From: Massilia sp. TS11
GTDB taxonomy: Bacteria > Pseudomonadota > Gammaproteobacteria > Burkholderiales > Burkholderiaceae_D
DNA: 64,000 nucleotides
NCBI RefSeq assembly: GCF_022012445.1
Contig: NZ_JAKLTS010000006.1
Span: forward strand, 248,001 to 312,000
Direction: 5' to 3'
Shown piece after piece: positions 40,757-48,805 of the stretch. Position 1 is the stretch's first letter; each line of letters starts with the position of its first letter. The translations under genes were made by a program, and so were the position numbers. The notes under the pieces are model-generated. The model had not been told where the DNA came from. It did not search any database and was given only the letters and a program-made list of their open reading frames with translations.

Positions 40757-42100
40757 ATGGACTTTCAGCCGTTGACAAATGAGCATCTGGATGTGGATCC
40801 GCTGCAGGCGCATTTCCATCCCGGCGTCTCGCCTGACGAGATTGAACAGGTCTACCACCTCAAGCGCGCGGCCCCGATCCTGACGGCCTTCACGGCCCTG
40901 TTCCACGGCGGCCAGGACGCGGTGACCGTGCGTCTGCTGGTGCTGCGCGAACTGGCCGGCGACGCCCATGCCTCGGCCTTCTCGCGCGCCGACGTCAATC
41001 AGAAGCTCGCCTATCTGCAACCGGAGTCGCTCGAGACCGTGCTGCAGCGCCTGCGCGCCCACGGCCTGCTGGCCTGGGACGCCCAGGCCGCCGTCTACCG
41101 GGTCACGCCGCTGGCGCGCAATGTGCTGTCGGCCCTCGATACCCTGCTGTCGATGGGCCAGGCCGACGACGAAGCTGAAATGGGCTTCCTGCTGTCCCAG
41201 GTGGCCGGCGCCCAGGCCGTCGGCGGCGTGACGGTCGACCAGCTGCGCCATCTGCTCGGGCGCCTGAATGAACTGACCGAAGAATTCCGCGACGCGATCG
41301 CCTCCGGCTCCGAATTCCGTCTGCGCGCCAGCCAGGCCAAGTGGCATATGGCCTGCGACTGGGTGGAGAAGGGCTCGCAGATCCTGCGTGCGATCACCAG
41401 CGACGAAAAGGCCGACAGCGCCACCCACCGCGCCGCCCAGGCCATCGGCCGCGCCCAGTCGGCCCTGCTGAATATGCAGGGCATGTTCTCGCGCGCGCTG
41501 AACCAGATCGAACGCCAGCGCGTGCACCTCGGCCAGTCCGGCCTGTCGACCACCGACATCAAGCGCTGGCTGCTCAATCACGCCGACCTGGCCAGCCTGG
41601 CCGACGAGGCGATCGACCGGCCCGTGGTCCCGCTGTTCATCACACCGGCCGAAATGCTCGACGTGGCCGAGAACGAACTGCTGTCCGACCGCGCGCGCGG
41701 GGTCCAGTCGGCCGGGCTGCCGGCCGGCCAGGATGCGCCGCTGACGGTCAATGACACGCCGCCGATCCAGCTCGAACTGAACGACTGGCTGGCGCGCCTG
41801 TCCGACTTTGCCAATATCGGCAATTTCCCCAGCCTGGAGCAGGACACGCCGCCCTCGGTGCCGGTGCACGAGGCCCTGCTGCCGGCCTCGTTCGCGCTGG
41901 CCTCCTACCGCGCCTCGCTGCTGCCCCTGCTGGGCGACGCGGCCGAGGCCAGCCTGCAGGGCGCAACCGCCGAACTGGCGCGCCTGCCGGTGCGCTTTGA
42001 ACCGGGCGATCGCATGATCGCCGTGAACGACCCCGAAATCGCCGCCGTCTCGGCCGCGATGCTGACCCGACTTCCTGACCCCCCACCCAGCGATGAATGA
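40757..42100 (+). CDS. MksF/JetA-like kleisin subunit of a condensin complex
   Basis: 447 aa. The N-terminal region (about 35-130) looks like a winged helix (VTVRLLVLRELAG, FSRADVNQKLAYLQPESLETVLQRLRAHGLL, YRVTPLARNVLSAL), then long helices (TVDQLRHLLGRLNELTEEF; AAQAIGRAQSALLNMQGMFSRALNQIERQRVHLG), then a C-terminal domain that would bind the ATPase heads. Position as first of three overlapping genes with an MksE-like and an SMC-like protein defines it as the kleisin. Sequence similarity to named MksF is distant, so the call relies on context and fold pattern. Confidence 0.7.
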   Translation: MDFQPLTNEHLDVDPLQAHFHPGVSPDEIEQVYHLKRAAPILTAFTALFHGGQDAVTVRLLVLRELAGDAHASAFSRADVNQKLAYLQPESLETVLQRLRAHGLLAWDAQAAVYRVTPLARNVLSALDTLLSMGQADDEAEMGFLLSQVAGAQAVGGVTVDQLRHLLGRLNELTEEFRDAIASGSEFRLRASQAKWHMACDWVEKGSQILRAITSDEKADSATHRAAQAIGRAQSALLNMQGMFSRALNQIERQRVHLGQSGLSTTDIKRWLLNHADLASLADEAIDRPVVPLFITPAEMLDVAENELLSDRARGVQSAGLPAGQDAPLTVNDTPPIQLELNDWLARLSDFANIGNFPSLEQDTPPSVPVHEALLPASFALASYRASLLPLLGDAAEASLQGATAELARLPVRFEPGDRMIAVNDPEIAAVSAAMLTRLPDPPPSDE

Positions 42101-42782
42101 CGACGCCCAAATCCTGATCGCGCGCCTGCTCACGCACCAGTACCTGCGCCGTGACGACAAGATGGTCAAGCGCGTGCTGTCGGACGAATTGTTCCGCGCC
42201 GAAGTCGACAAGCGCCTGCTCGAAACGGGCATGAAGCTGCTCGATAACGTGTATGCCGACCATGTGACCCTGGCCCTGCACCGCTCGGTGGAGCCGAAGA
42301 TTTTCGGCGCGCGCGACGTCTGGCAGAACAATAACTTCGGCCTGGCGCGCGACGGCGTGGCCCTGCTGGTGGTGCTGTGGGCGCTGATCATCCTGCCCAA
42401 GCGCGAGCGCCAGGAGAACCACGAGCACGCCGACGACAACCAGACCGATTTCTTCGACAAGGAGAAGCCGCTGCCGCGCGCCGAGGACACCTCGGTCGGC
42501 ATCTCCTACAAGGCCCTGCTGGCCGACTTTGGCGAAAAGCTGGGCAAGAAGACGCGCATGGACATGAACCTGGGCATGCTGGCCAAACTCGGTTTCATCG
42601 AGCGCCGCGCCGACCTGATCGTCGAAGGGCCGCTGCTCGATCTGATGATGGATACCGACGCCCTCAAAGACCGCATCATCAATGGCGCCCTGGCCGACGT
42701 GTTCGGCCGCACGCCGGTGGTGGCGGTGCCCAAGCCCAGCCCGGAAGCCCCGACCGACGAGGAACCGCATGTTTCACATTAA
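42093..42782 (+). CDS. MksE/JetB-like accessory subunit
   Basis: 229 aa; starts 8 bp inside the kleisin gene and ends 14 bp inside the SMC gene. Pattern of two winged-helix-like halves: ILIARLLTHQYLRRDDKMVKRVLSDELFRAEVDKRLLETG and ISYKALLADFGEKLGKKTRMDMNLGMLAKLGFIERRADLIVEGPLLDLMM, as in MukE/MksE proteins that bind the kleisin. In between, ARDGVALLVVLWALIILPKRERQ is hydrophobic and probably a buried helix, as in MksE relatives. It stabilises and regulates the SMC-kleisin ring. Confidence 0.75.
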   Translation: MNDDAQILIARLLTHQYLRRDDKMVKRVLSDELFRAEVDKRLLETGMKLLDNVYADHVTLALHRSVEPKIFGARDVWQNNNFGLARDGVALLVVLWALIILPKRERQENHEHADDNQTDFFDKEKPLPRAEDTSVGISYKALLADFGEKLGKKTRMDMNLGMLAKLGFIERRADLIVEGPLLDLMMDTDALKDRIINGALADVFGRTPVVAVPKPSPEAPTDEEPHVSH

Positions 42783-45585
42783 ATCGCTCGAGATGGTGCA
42801 CTGGGATTACTGGCAGCGCATCAAGAACATCCCGCTCGACGCCAAGATCATCACCATCGCCGGCCAGAACGGCTCCGGCAAGACCACGCTGCTCGACGCG
42901 CTGCGCACCCTGTTCGGCCTCGATTGCTCGATGGGCCGCACCTACAAGCACTATGCGCGCCACAGCGGCCAGCAGACCGCCTGGCTGCGCGCCGTGGTCG
43001 ACAACCGCGCCAGCGGGCGCCAGCTGTCGAACCGGCCGTTCCGCGGCTCCGGCTTCTTCAGCGACGACGAAGTGACGCTGTTCTGCCAGATCCAGAAGAA
43101 CGGCGGCGACTGGAAGCGACAGTATCTGATGCGCCCCGGCTGCGTCGAGGTCGAGGAAGTGATGGAGGCGACCGACTGGCTCGGCGTCGAGAACTACCGC
43201 AAGCGCCTGGCGATGGCGGGCCTGTCCCCGGCCATGGCCAAGGTGCTGGCGCTGGAGCAGGGCGAAACCGACAAGCTGTGCGAGTACGCGCCGCGCCAGC
43301 TGCTCGATCTGGTGTTCCAGGTGTTCGGCGACAAGGAAGTGCTGGACGCCTACGACGAAGCCAAGCGCCACCAGCGCGACACCGAGGAGGAGCTCAAACG
43401 CTTCGAGTCCGAGCTGGATGCTTCGCGCACCAATCTGGAAGGCCTGCGTCTGCGCGTGGCCAACTACCACCAGTGGGAAGACCTGCACAAGGAAAAGCGC
43501 AATCTGCTCGAGGAAGTGCTGCCCACGCTGCAGTACCACGAGGCGCGCGAAAAGGCCGCGGCCCTGAGCCGCCAGCTGCGCGAAGCGCGCAAGCCGCTGG
43601 CCCAGGCCGACGCCCAGCTGGCCGACAAGCGCGCCGCGCTGGCCGCCCAGGCCAAGGCCCTGAGCGAAGCCCAGGCCCAGGAGGCCGCGCTCGAGCAGGA
43701 AGCCGCCAGTCTCGGCACGCGCCTGGCGGCGCTCAACGCCAAGCTCAAACCGCTGGAGAATCTGCTCGAACAGAAGGAGCGCCTGCAGAAGCTGGCCGCC
43801 GATGCGGGCGCCGATATCGCCGATGTCAGCGCCCAGCTGGAAGCCAAGGAGGGCGAACTCAATCAGCTGCGCGTCAAGCGCCAGGCCCTGGCCGACCGCA
43901 TCGCCGGCGAACGCGCCACCATCGCCGCCCTGCAGGGCAAGAGCGCGATGCCGGAGCCGGAACCGGTGCGCGCCATGCGGCGCGCCTTGAACGAGGCCGG
44001 CATCGCCCATGCGATGCTGTCGGATATCGTCGAAGTGACCGACCCGAAATGGCAGGGCGCGGTCGAGGGTGTCCTCGGCGGCTATGCCTCGGTGGTGCTG
44101 CTCGAGCGCGCGCGCGACGCCAGCGCCGCCTACAAGCTGGCCGAGAAGGAGCGCTACCGCCACTTCATCGTGCCGGACTGCGTGAAGGCGCCCAGCCGCA
44201 AGGACGACAGCCTGCTGTCGGTGGTGCGCTTCTCGGCCCCGGCCCCGGAATGGCTGATCGACCAGCTGGCGCGCATCGAGCGTGTCGAGTCGGTCGACGA
44301 GGGCTTCCGCCTCGGGAAGGACATCGAGTGGATCACGCCCGAGGCCTACCACCGCGAACGGCGCGGCGGCCGCTCGCTGTTCGTCGAGGCCGCGCGCTAC
44401 CGCTTCGGCTCGGCCGGCAAGCAGCAGCGTCTGGAAGCCATCGCCAAGGCCCTGCCGGCGCTGGAAGCCCAGGAAGACCAGCTGACCCTCGCCATCAGCA
44501 AGCTGGCGCAGGAAGTCGGCGGCCTGAAGGCGCGCATCGCCGGCGTCGACGCAGCCAAGGAGCTGTCGGCCCGCCAGGCCGAATTCGAGGAAGCCGCGCT
44601 GGCCATCGCCCCGCTCAAGGCGGAGCGCATGGAAGTCGGCGCCCGGCTGGGCGAACTGCAGGCGCTGACCAAAAATGCGACGGTGGCGCGCACCCGCGCC
44701 GACACCGTCTGGCAGAACGCCCGCATGGCCCTGTCCGAAGCGGAAGCCGGCATGCGCCTGAACGTCAAGCGTCAGCTTGAGCAGCGCGCCGAACACGCGG
44801 CCGATCTGCGCCAGCTGCGGCGCGACTGGCGCCACCTGCCTTGGAGCTGGCGCCGTCTGGCGCGCCGCCAGGCCCTGGTGGCCGAACACCAGAACGCGCA
44901 CCAGGTCGACCTGCGCGTGCAGACGCTCGACCACGCGCTGGCGCGCGACGACTGGGAGCAGGACAGCACCGTGCTCGATCAGTTCCACCGGCTGAACGAT
45001 CAGCTGCATGCGCGCCAGAACGAGACCGACGAGCGGCGCTACCAGAACAACCGCGCGATCGAGGCCACCGCGAATGCGCGCGCGGCCTATATCGAGCGGC
45101 TGCGCTACACGATCAAGACCTACTCGAAGAACATCAAGGAGCTGGGCGAACTGGCCGGCATCGACGTCCACGTCGATCCGGTGCGCCTGGAGAACGACGA
45201 TGTGCAGCTGGCCCAGGCCGGCCTGCACGTGCGCTTCAAGTTCGACGGCAAGGACCAGATCGGGATGAACGACGGCGAGGCCTCGGGCGGCCAGCAGGTG
45301 ATGAAATCGCTGGTGCTGCTGATTGGTCTGCTGAAGTCGGAGGATGGCTCGGGCGGTTTCGTGTTCATCGACGAACCCTTCGCCCACCTGGACATCCGCA
45401 ACATCCAGCTGGTCGGCGAGTTCCTGAAGAATACCGAAGCCCAGTATCTGATGACGACGCCGCTGACCCACAACACCGACGTCTACGATCCGTCCGAGCT
45501 GACCCTCATCACCAGCAAGAAGAAAAAGGATCAGCCGTGGGCGCAGCCGATCTTCGTGCTGCAGCGGCGCCAGGCCGCCGCCTGA
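42769..45585 (+). CDS. MksB-like SMC ATPase of a condensin complex
   Basis: 938 aa from ATG 42769. Walker A GQNGSGKT (32-39), ABC signature SGGQ (839-842), Walker B FVFIDE (866-869, catalytic E869) with the D-loop AHLD. Two long coiled coils surround a hinge at about 400-560 (RALNEAGIAHAMLSDIVEVTDPKWQGAVEGVLGG). The length is near 940-950 aa, that of MksB/JetC, shorter than MukB or Smc. With the upstream two genes it should form a loop-extruding complex. The fourth gene, the toprim nuclease MksG/JetD of Wadjet systems, is absent, so a housekeeping chromosome role is more likely than plasmid cleavage. Confidence 0.85.
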   Translation: MFHIKSLEMVHWDYWQRIKNIPLDAKIITIAGQNGSGKTTLLDALRTLFGLDCSMGRTYKHYARHSGQQTAWLRAVVDNRASGRQLSNRPFRGSGFFSDDEVTLFCQIQKNGGDWKRQYLMRPGCVEVEEVMEATDWLGVENYRKRLAMAGLSPAMAKVLALEQGETDKLCEYAPRQLLDLVFQVFGDKEVLDAYDEAKRHQRDTEEELKRFESELDASRTNLEGLRLRVANYHQWEDLHKEKRNLLEEVLPTLQYHEAREKAAALSRQLREARKPLAQADAQLADKRAALAAQAKALSEAQAQEAALEQEAASLGTRLAALNAKLKPLENLLEQKERLQKLAADAGADIADVSAQLEAKEGELNQLRVKRQALADRIAGERATIAALQGKSAMPEPEPVRAMRRALNEAGIAHAMLSDIVEVTDPKWQGAVEGVLGGYASVVLLERARDASAAYKLAEKERYRHFIVPDCVKAPSRKDDSLLSVVRFSAPAPEWLIDQLARIERVESVDEGFRLGKDIEWITPEAYHRERRGGRSLFVEAARYRFGSAGKQQRLEAIAKALPALEAQEDQLTLAISKLAQEVGGLKARIAGVDAAKELSARQAEFEEAALAIAPLKAERMEVGARLGELQALTKNATVARTRADTVWQNARMALSEAEAGMRLNVKRQLEQRAEHAADLRQLRRDWRHLPWSWRRLARRQALVAEHQNAHQVDLRVQTLDHALARDDWEQDSTVLDQFHRLNDQLHARQNETDERRYQNNRAIEATANARAAYIERLRYTIKTYSKNIKELGELAGIDVHVDPVRLENDDVQLAQAGLHVRFKFDGKDQIGMNDGEASGGQQVMKSLVLLIGLLKSEDGSGGFVFIDEPFAHLDIRNIQLVGEFLKNTEAQYLMTTPLTHNTDVYDPSELTLITSKKKKDQPWAQPIFVLQRRQAAA

Positions 45586-45586
45586 T

Positions 45587-46099
45587 TCACTCGTCCAGGT
45601 TCCAGTCGGCGCCGGCCTTGCGGCGCCACTGGAACAGACCGGCCGAATAGCCGCCGAAGTAGCCGCAGGCCAGGCCGATCAGGGCCAGCGACAGCGGATG
45701 GTCGGTGATCCGCGCCAGCATGGCCGCATTCGACTGCTGCGCCACGTAGCCGTCGATCCCCACATACAGCAGGCGCGCGAACAGCAGCATCGGCACGGCG
45801 ATGCCGAAGCGGCGGTTGGGCGTGAAGAAGTAGCCCTGCGGGGTCGATTCGCGCCGCGTCGAGCGCAGCGCATACCAGGCATAGGCCAGGCCGAGCGCGC
45901 TGCCGCCGGCCAGGGTGCTCAGATTATCGAGCGAGGGCGGCACGCTCAGGCCGACCAGCAGATCCACGCCGAGGAAGCCGACCATGCCCATCAGGTGCTT
46001 GGCCGTGGTCGATGGCTGGCGCTGCATCAGGGTCTTCAGACGGGCGTAGACGCGCCACACGAGCAGGGGCGTCAACAACAGCAGGGCGATGGTCAGCAT
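45587..46099 (-). CDS. Small inner-membrane protein (CcdC/DUF1453-like?)
   Basis: 170 aa from ATG 46099 (TACAAT 30 nt upstream on this strand). About four membrane segments: LTIALLLLTPLLVWRVYARL, MGMVGFLGVDLLVGLSV, GGSALGLAYAWYAL, FGIAVPMLLFARLLYVGI, with a short cytoplasmic loop containing RRESTPQGYFFTPNRR. The pattern recalls CcdC/DUF1453 proteins but the match is loose. Convergent with the SMC gene, stops 1 bp apart. Function unknown. Confidence 0.6.
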   Translation of the reverse strand: MLTIALLLLTPLLVWRVYARLKTLMQRQPSTTAKHLMGMVGFLGVDLLVGLSVPPSLDNLSTLAGGSALGLAYAWYALRSTRRESTPQGYFFTPNRRFGIAVPMLLFARLLYVGIDGYVAQQSNAAMLARITDHPLSLALIGLACGYFGGYSAGLFQWRRKAGADWNLDE

Positions 46100-46234
46100 G
46101 CGGCGAACAATCCGGAATCGAAAGCCAGATTGTAGCCGACGCCATCCCAATCACGCCGTTGCGCGCTTGCGTAATGCTGGCTATTCAGCGCGGGCTCACT
46201 GTGGCACCATGTCGCAGTTCTATAGGAGCCCTTC

Positions 46235-48616
46235 ATGCGATTGTCCCTGCTTGCCCTTTCTGTCAGCGTGGTCCTGGTGGCCGCGCCCGTCCACGCGCAA
46301 TACAAGCTGCCGCCGGCCCCGCTCCAGGCCCTGGTCGATGCGCCGCGTGCCCCCAGCCTGCACCTGTCGCCGCAGCGCGACGCCGCCTTCCTCGTGCAGA
46401 CGCCCGAGCTGCCCTCGATCGCGGATGTCGCCGCGCCCGAGCTGAAGCTGGCCGGCGCGCGCATCAACCCGCGCACGGCGGCCGCCAGCCGTTTCTCGTT
46501 CGGCAGCAATCTGAGCCTGCTCGATCTGGCCAGCCAGAAGACGGCGCCGGTCAGCGGCCTGCCGCAGCCGCTGCGCCTGGCCGACAGCGCCTGGTCGCCG
46601 ACCCAGCGCCACATCGCCTTTACCCACGTCGGCGCCGATGGCGTGCAGCTGTGGGTGGTCGACGTGGCCAAGCGCAGCGCCCACAAGCTGATGAGCGCAC
46701 CGCTGGCGGCCGTGTTCAACCGCGGCTTCGAATGGCTGCCCGATGGCTCGGGCCTGATCGTCACGCTGCGCACGGCGCAGGCGGACAAGGCGCCGCGCAC
46801 CAGCGGCGTGCCCGATGGTCCCGTGATGCAGGAGACCAGCGGCGGCGCCGTGCGCCAGCTGCGCACCTACCCCGACATGCTGCGCAACGAGGACGACGCG
46901 CGCGTGTTTAGCTTCTACGCGACCGCGCAGCTGGCCAGCGTCAACCTGAGCGGCGCGATCAAGCCGCTCGGCGCACCGGCCATGGTGTCGAGCTTCGCCG
47001 TCGCGCCCAACGGCCAGCTGGTGCTGACCCAGACGCTGGCGCGTCCGTTCTCCTATCTGGTGCCGTATTCGAGCTTCCCGCACAAGGTGGAAGTGCGCGA
47101 CATGAGCGGAAAACTGGTGCAGCTGCTGGCCGAGCGCCCGCTGCTCGAAGGCCTGCCTTCGGGTTCGGTGGCGGCCGGCAAGCGCGACTTCTCGTGGCGC
47201 GCCGACGCGCCGGCCACCCTGGTCTGGACCGAGTCCGAAGGCGGCAAGAACGCCACCCGCGACCGCGTCTACATGCAGGCCGCCCCGTTCGAGGGCAAGC
47301 CGGTGGTGCTGGCCAATCTGGGCTCGCGCTATGCGGGCATGCGCTGGGGCCGCGGCGACTTCGCTATCGTCAGCGAGTACGCGCAGAAGACCAAGCAGAC
47401 GCGCATGTGGCGCATCCGCCCGGACCAGCCGGAGACGGCGCCCGAAGAACTGTTCAGCTTCAACAACGAGGACCGCTACCACCATCCGGGTACGCCGGTC
47501 TCCATGCCGGACAAGGCCGGGCGCATGCGCCTGGTGTTCGGCGCCGGCGACAGCCTGCTGCTGATCGGTGCTGGCGCTTCGGACGAGGGCGACCGCCCCT
47601 TCGTCGACCGCTACGATCCGGCCACCAAAAAGGCCGAACGTCTGTTCCAGAGCAGCGCCCCGGTGTTTGAAAACGTGGTCGCGCTGCTCAGCGACGATGG
47701 CAAGCGTCTGCTGACCACGCGCGAATCGCCGACCGAAGCGCCCAACTACTTCGTGCGCCAGGGCGATCAGGTCACGGCGCTGACGCACAATCCGCATCCG
47801 ACCCCGCAGCTGAAGGATGTGAAGAAGGAGCTGATCCGCTACAAGCGCGCCGACGGCGTGGCCCTGTCGGCCACCCTGATGCTGCCGCCGAACTACGCGC
47901 CCGACAAGGACGGCCCGCTGCCGATGCTGATGTGGGCCTATCCGCGCGAATTCAATTCGGAGGAAGCGGCCAGCCAGACCACCGGTTCGCCCTACAAGTT
48001 CAACGCCATCAGCTACTGGGGCCCGGCGGCCTTCCTGGCGATGGGCTATGCGGTGCTCGATAATCCGGCCATGCCGATCGTCGGCGCCAAGGGCAAGGAA
48101 CCGAACGACACCTATCTGCCGCAGCTGATCATGGACGCCCAGGCGGCTGTCGATGAAGTGGTCAAGCGCGGCGTGGCCGACCCGAAGCGCATCGCTATCG
48201 GCGGGCATTCGTACGGCGCCTTCATGACGGCCAATCTGCTCGCCCATACGCGCCTGTTCAAGGCCGGCATCGCGCGCAGCGGCGCCTACAACCGCACGCT
48301 GACGCCGTTCGGCTTCCAGTCGGAAGAGCGCAACTACTGGAAGGCCAAGGACGTCTACAACGCGATGGCGCCGTTTAACTATGCCGACCAGATCAAGGAT
48401 GCGCTGCTGATGATCCACGGAGCCGACGACAACAACCCCGGCACCTTCCCGATCCAGAGCGAGCGCATGTTCGCGGCCGTGAAGGGCCTGGGCGGCACCG
48501 CGCGCCTGGTCATGCTGCCCAACGAGGCGCACGCCTACCGGGCGCGCGAGTCGATCCTGCACATGCTGGCCGAAACCAACGACTGGCTGGAAAAATACGT
48601 GAAGAACGCGAAGTGA
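46235..48616 (+). CDS. S9-family prolyl-oligopeptidase-type serine peptidase
   Basis: 793 aa, signal peptide ending VHAQ about residue 22. N-terminal beta-propeller (about 30-540; LADSAWSPTQRHIAFTHVGADGVQLWVVD) and C-terminal alpha/beta hydrolase with S659 in GGHSYGAFMTAN, D731/D732 in IHGADDNNPGTFP and H766 in NEAHAYRA. The overall layout and the HSYGAFMTANLLAHT stretch are those of the S9D glutamyl-endopeptidase-like group. Exported peptidase degrading oligopeptides in the periplasm or medium. AGGAGC site before ATG; single-gene unit. Confidence 0.88.
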   Translation: MRLSLLALSVSVVLVAAPVHAQYKLPPAPLQALVDAPRAPSLHLSPQRDAAFLVQTPELPSIADVAAPELKLAGARINPRTAAASRFSFGSNLSLLDLASQKTAPVSGLPQPLRLADSAWSPTQRHIAFTHVGADGVQLWVVDVAKRSAHKLMSAPLAAVFNRGFEWLPDGSGLIVTLRTAQADKAPRTSGVPDGPVMQETSGGAVRQLRTYPDMLRNEDDARVFSFYATAQLASVNLSGAIKPLGAPAMVSSFAVAPNGQLVLTQTLARPFSYLVPYSSFPHKVEVRDMSGKLVQLLAERPLLEGLPSGSVAAGKRDFSWRADAPATLVWTESEGGKNATRDRVYMQAAPFEGKPVVLANLGSRYAGMRWGRGDFAIVSEYAQKTKQTRMWRIRPDQPETAPEELFSFNNEDRYHHPGTPVSMPDKAGRMRLVFGAGDSLLLIGAGASDEGDRPFVDRYDPATKKAERLFQSSAPVFENVVALLSDDGKRLLTTRESPTEAPNYFVRQGDQVTALTHNPHPTPQLKDVKKELIRYKRADGVALSATLMLPPNYAPDKDGPLPMLMWAYPREFNSEEAASQTTGSPYKFNAISYWGPAAFLAMGYAVLDNPAMPIVGAKGKEPNDTYLPQLIMDAQAAVDEVVKRGVADPKRIAIGGHSYGAFMTANLLAHTRLFKAGIARSGAYNRTLTPFGFQSEERNYWKAKDVYNAMAPFNYADQIKDALLMIHGADDNNPGTFPIQSERMFAAVKGLGGTARLVMLPNEAHAYRARESILHMLAETNDWLEKYVKNAK

Positions 48617-48673
48617 ACATGGCGCGACGGCCCTTTGGTGCTACGCTTACGCTAACGCCGTAAGGAGCCGTCC

Positions 48674-48799
48674 ATGACCCTGTTTGCCCACCGTGCCCCC
48701 GACCCGGAACCGGCCGAAGCGCCGGTTCCCGCCCCGCCGCACCAGCCTGCGCCCACGCCGCAGGACGATCCCGTCCCCGACCACCATCCAAGCGCCTGA
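48674..48799 (+). CDS. 41-aa proline-rich small protein
   Basis: ATG 48674 to TGA 48799, preceded by AAGGAG (48662-48667) at proper spacing. Sequence begins MTLFAHRAPDPEPAEAPVP and is about one third proline with acidic residues and five histidines. No membrane segment or known family. A good ribosome site, codon use like its neighbours and its exact fit between the peptidase and tamB genes support it as real. Function unknown. Confidence 0.55.
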   Translation: MTLFAHRAPDPEPAEAPVPAPPHQPAPTPQDDPVPDHHPSA

Positions 48800-48805
48800 G
48801 CGCCC

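Noticed and set aside
40757-45585. Calling the SMC operon a complete Wadjet anti-plasmid system
   Set aside because: No JetD/MksG nuclease gene is adjacent on either side within the window.
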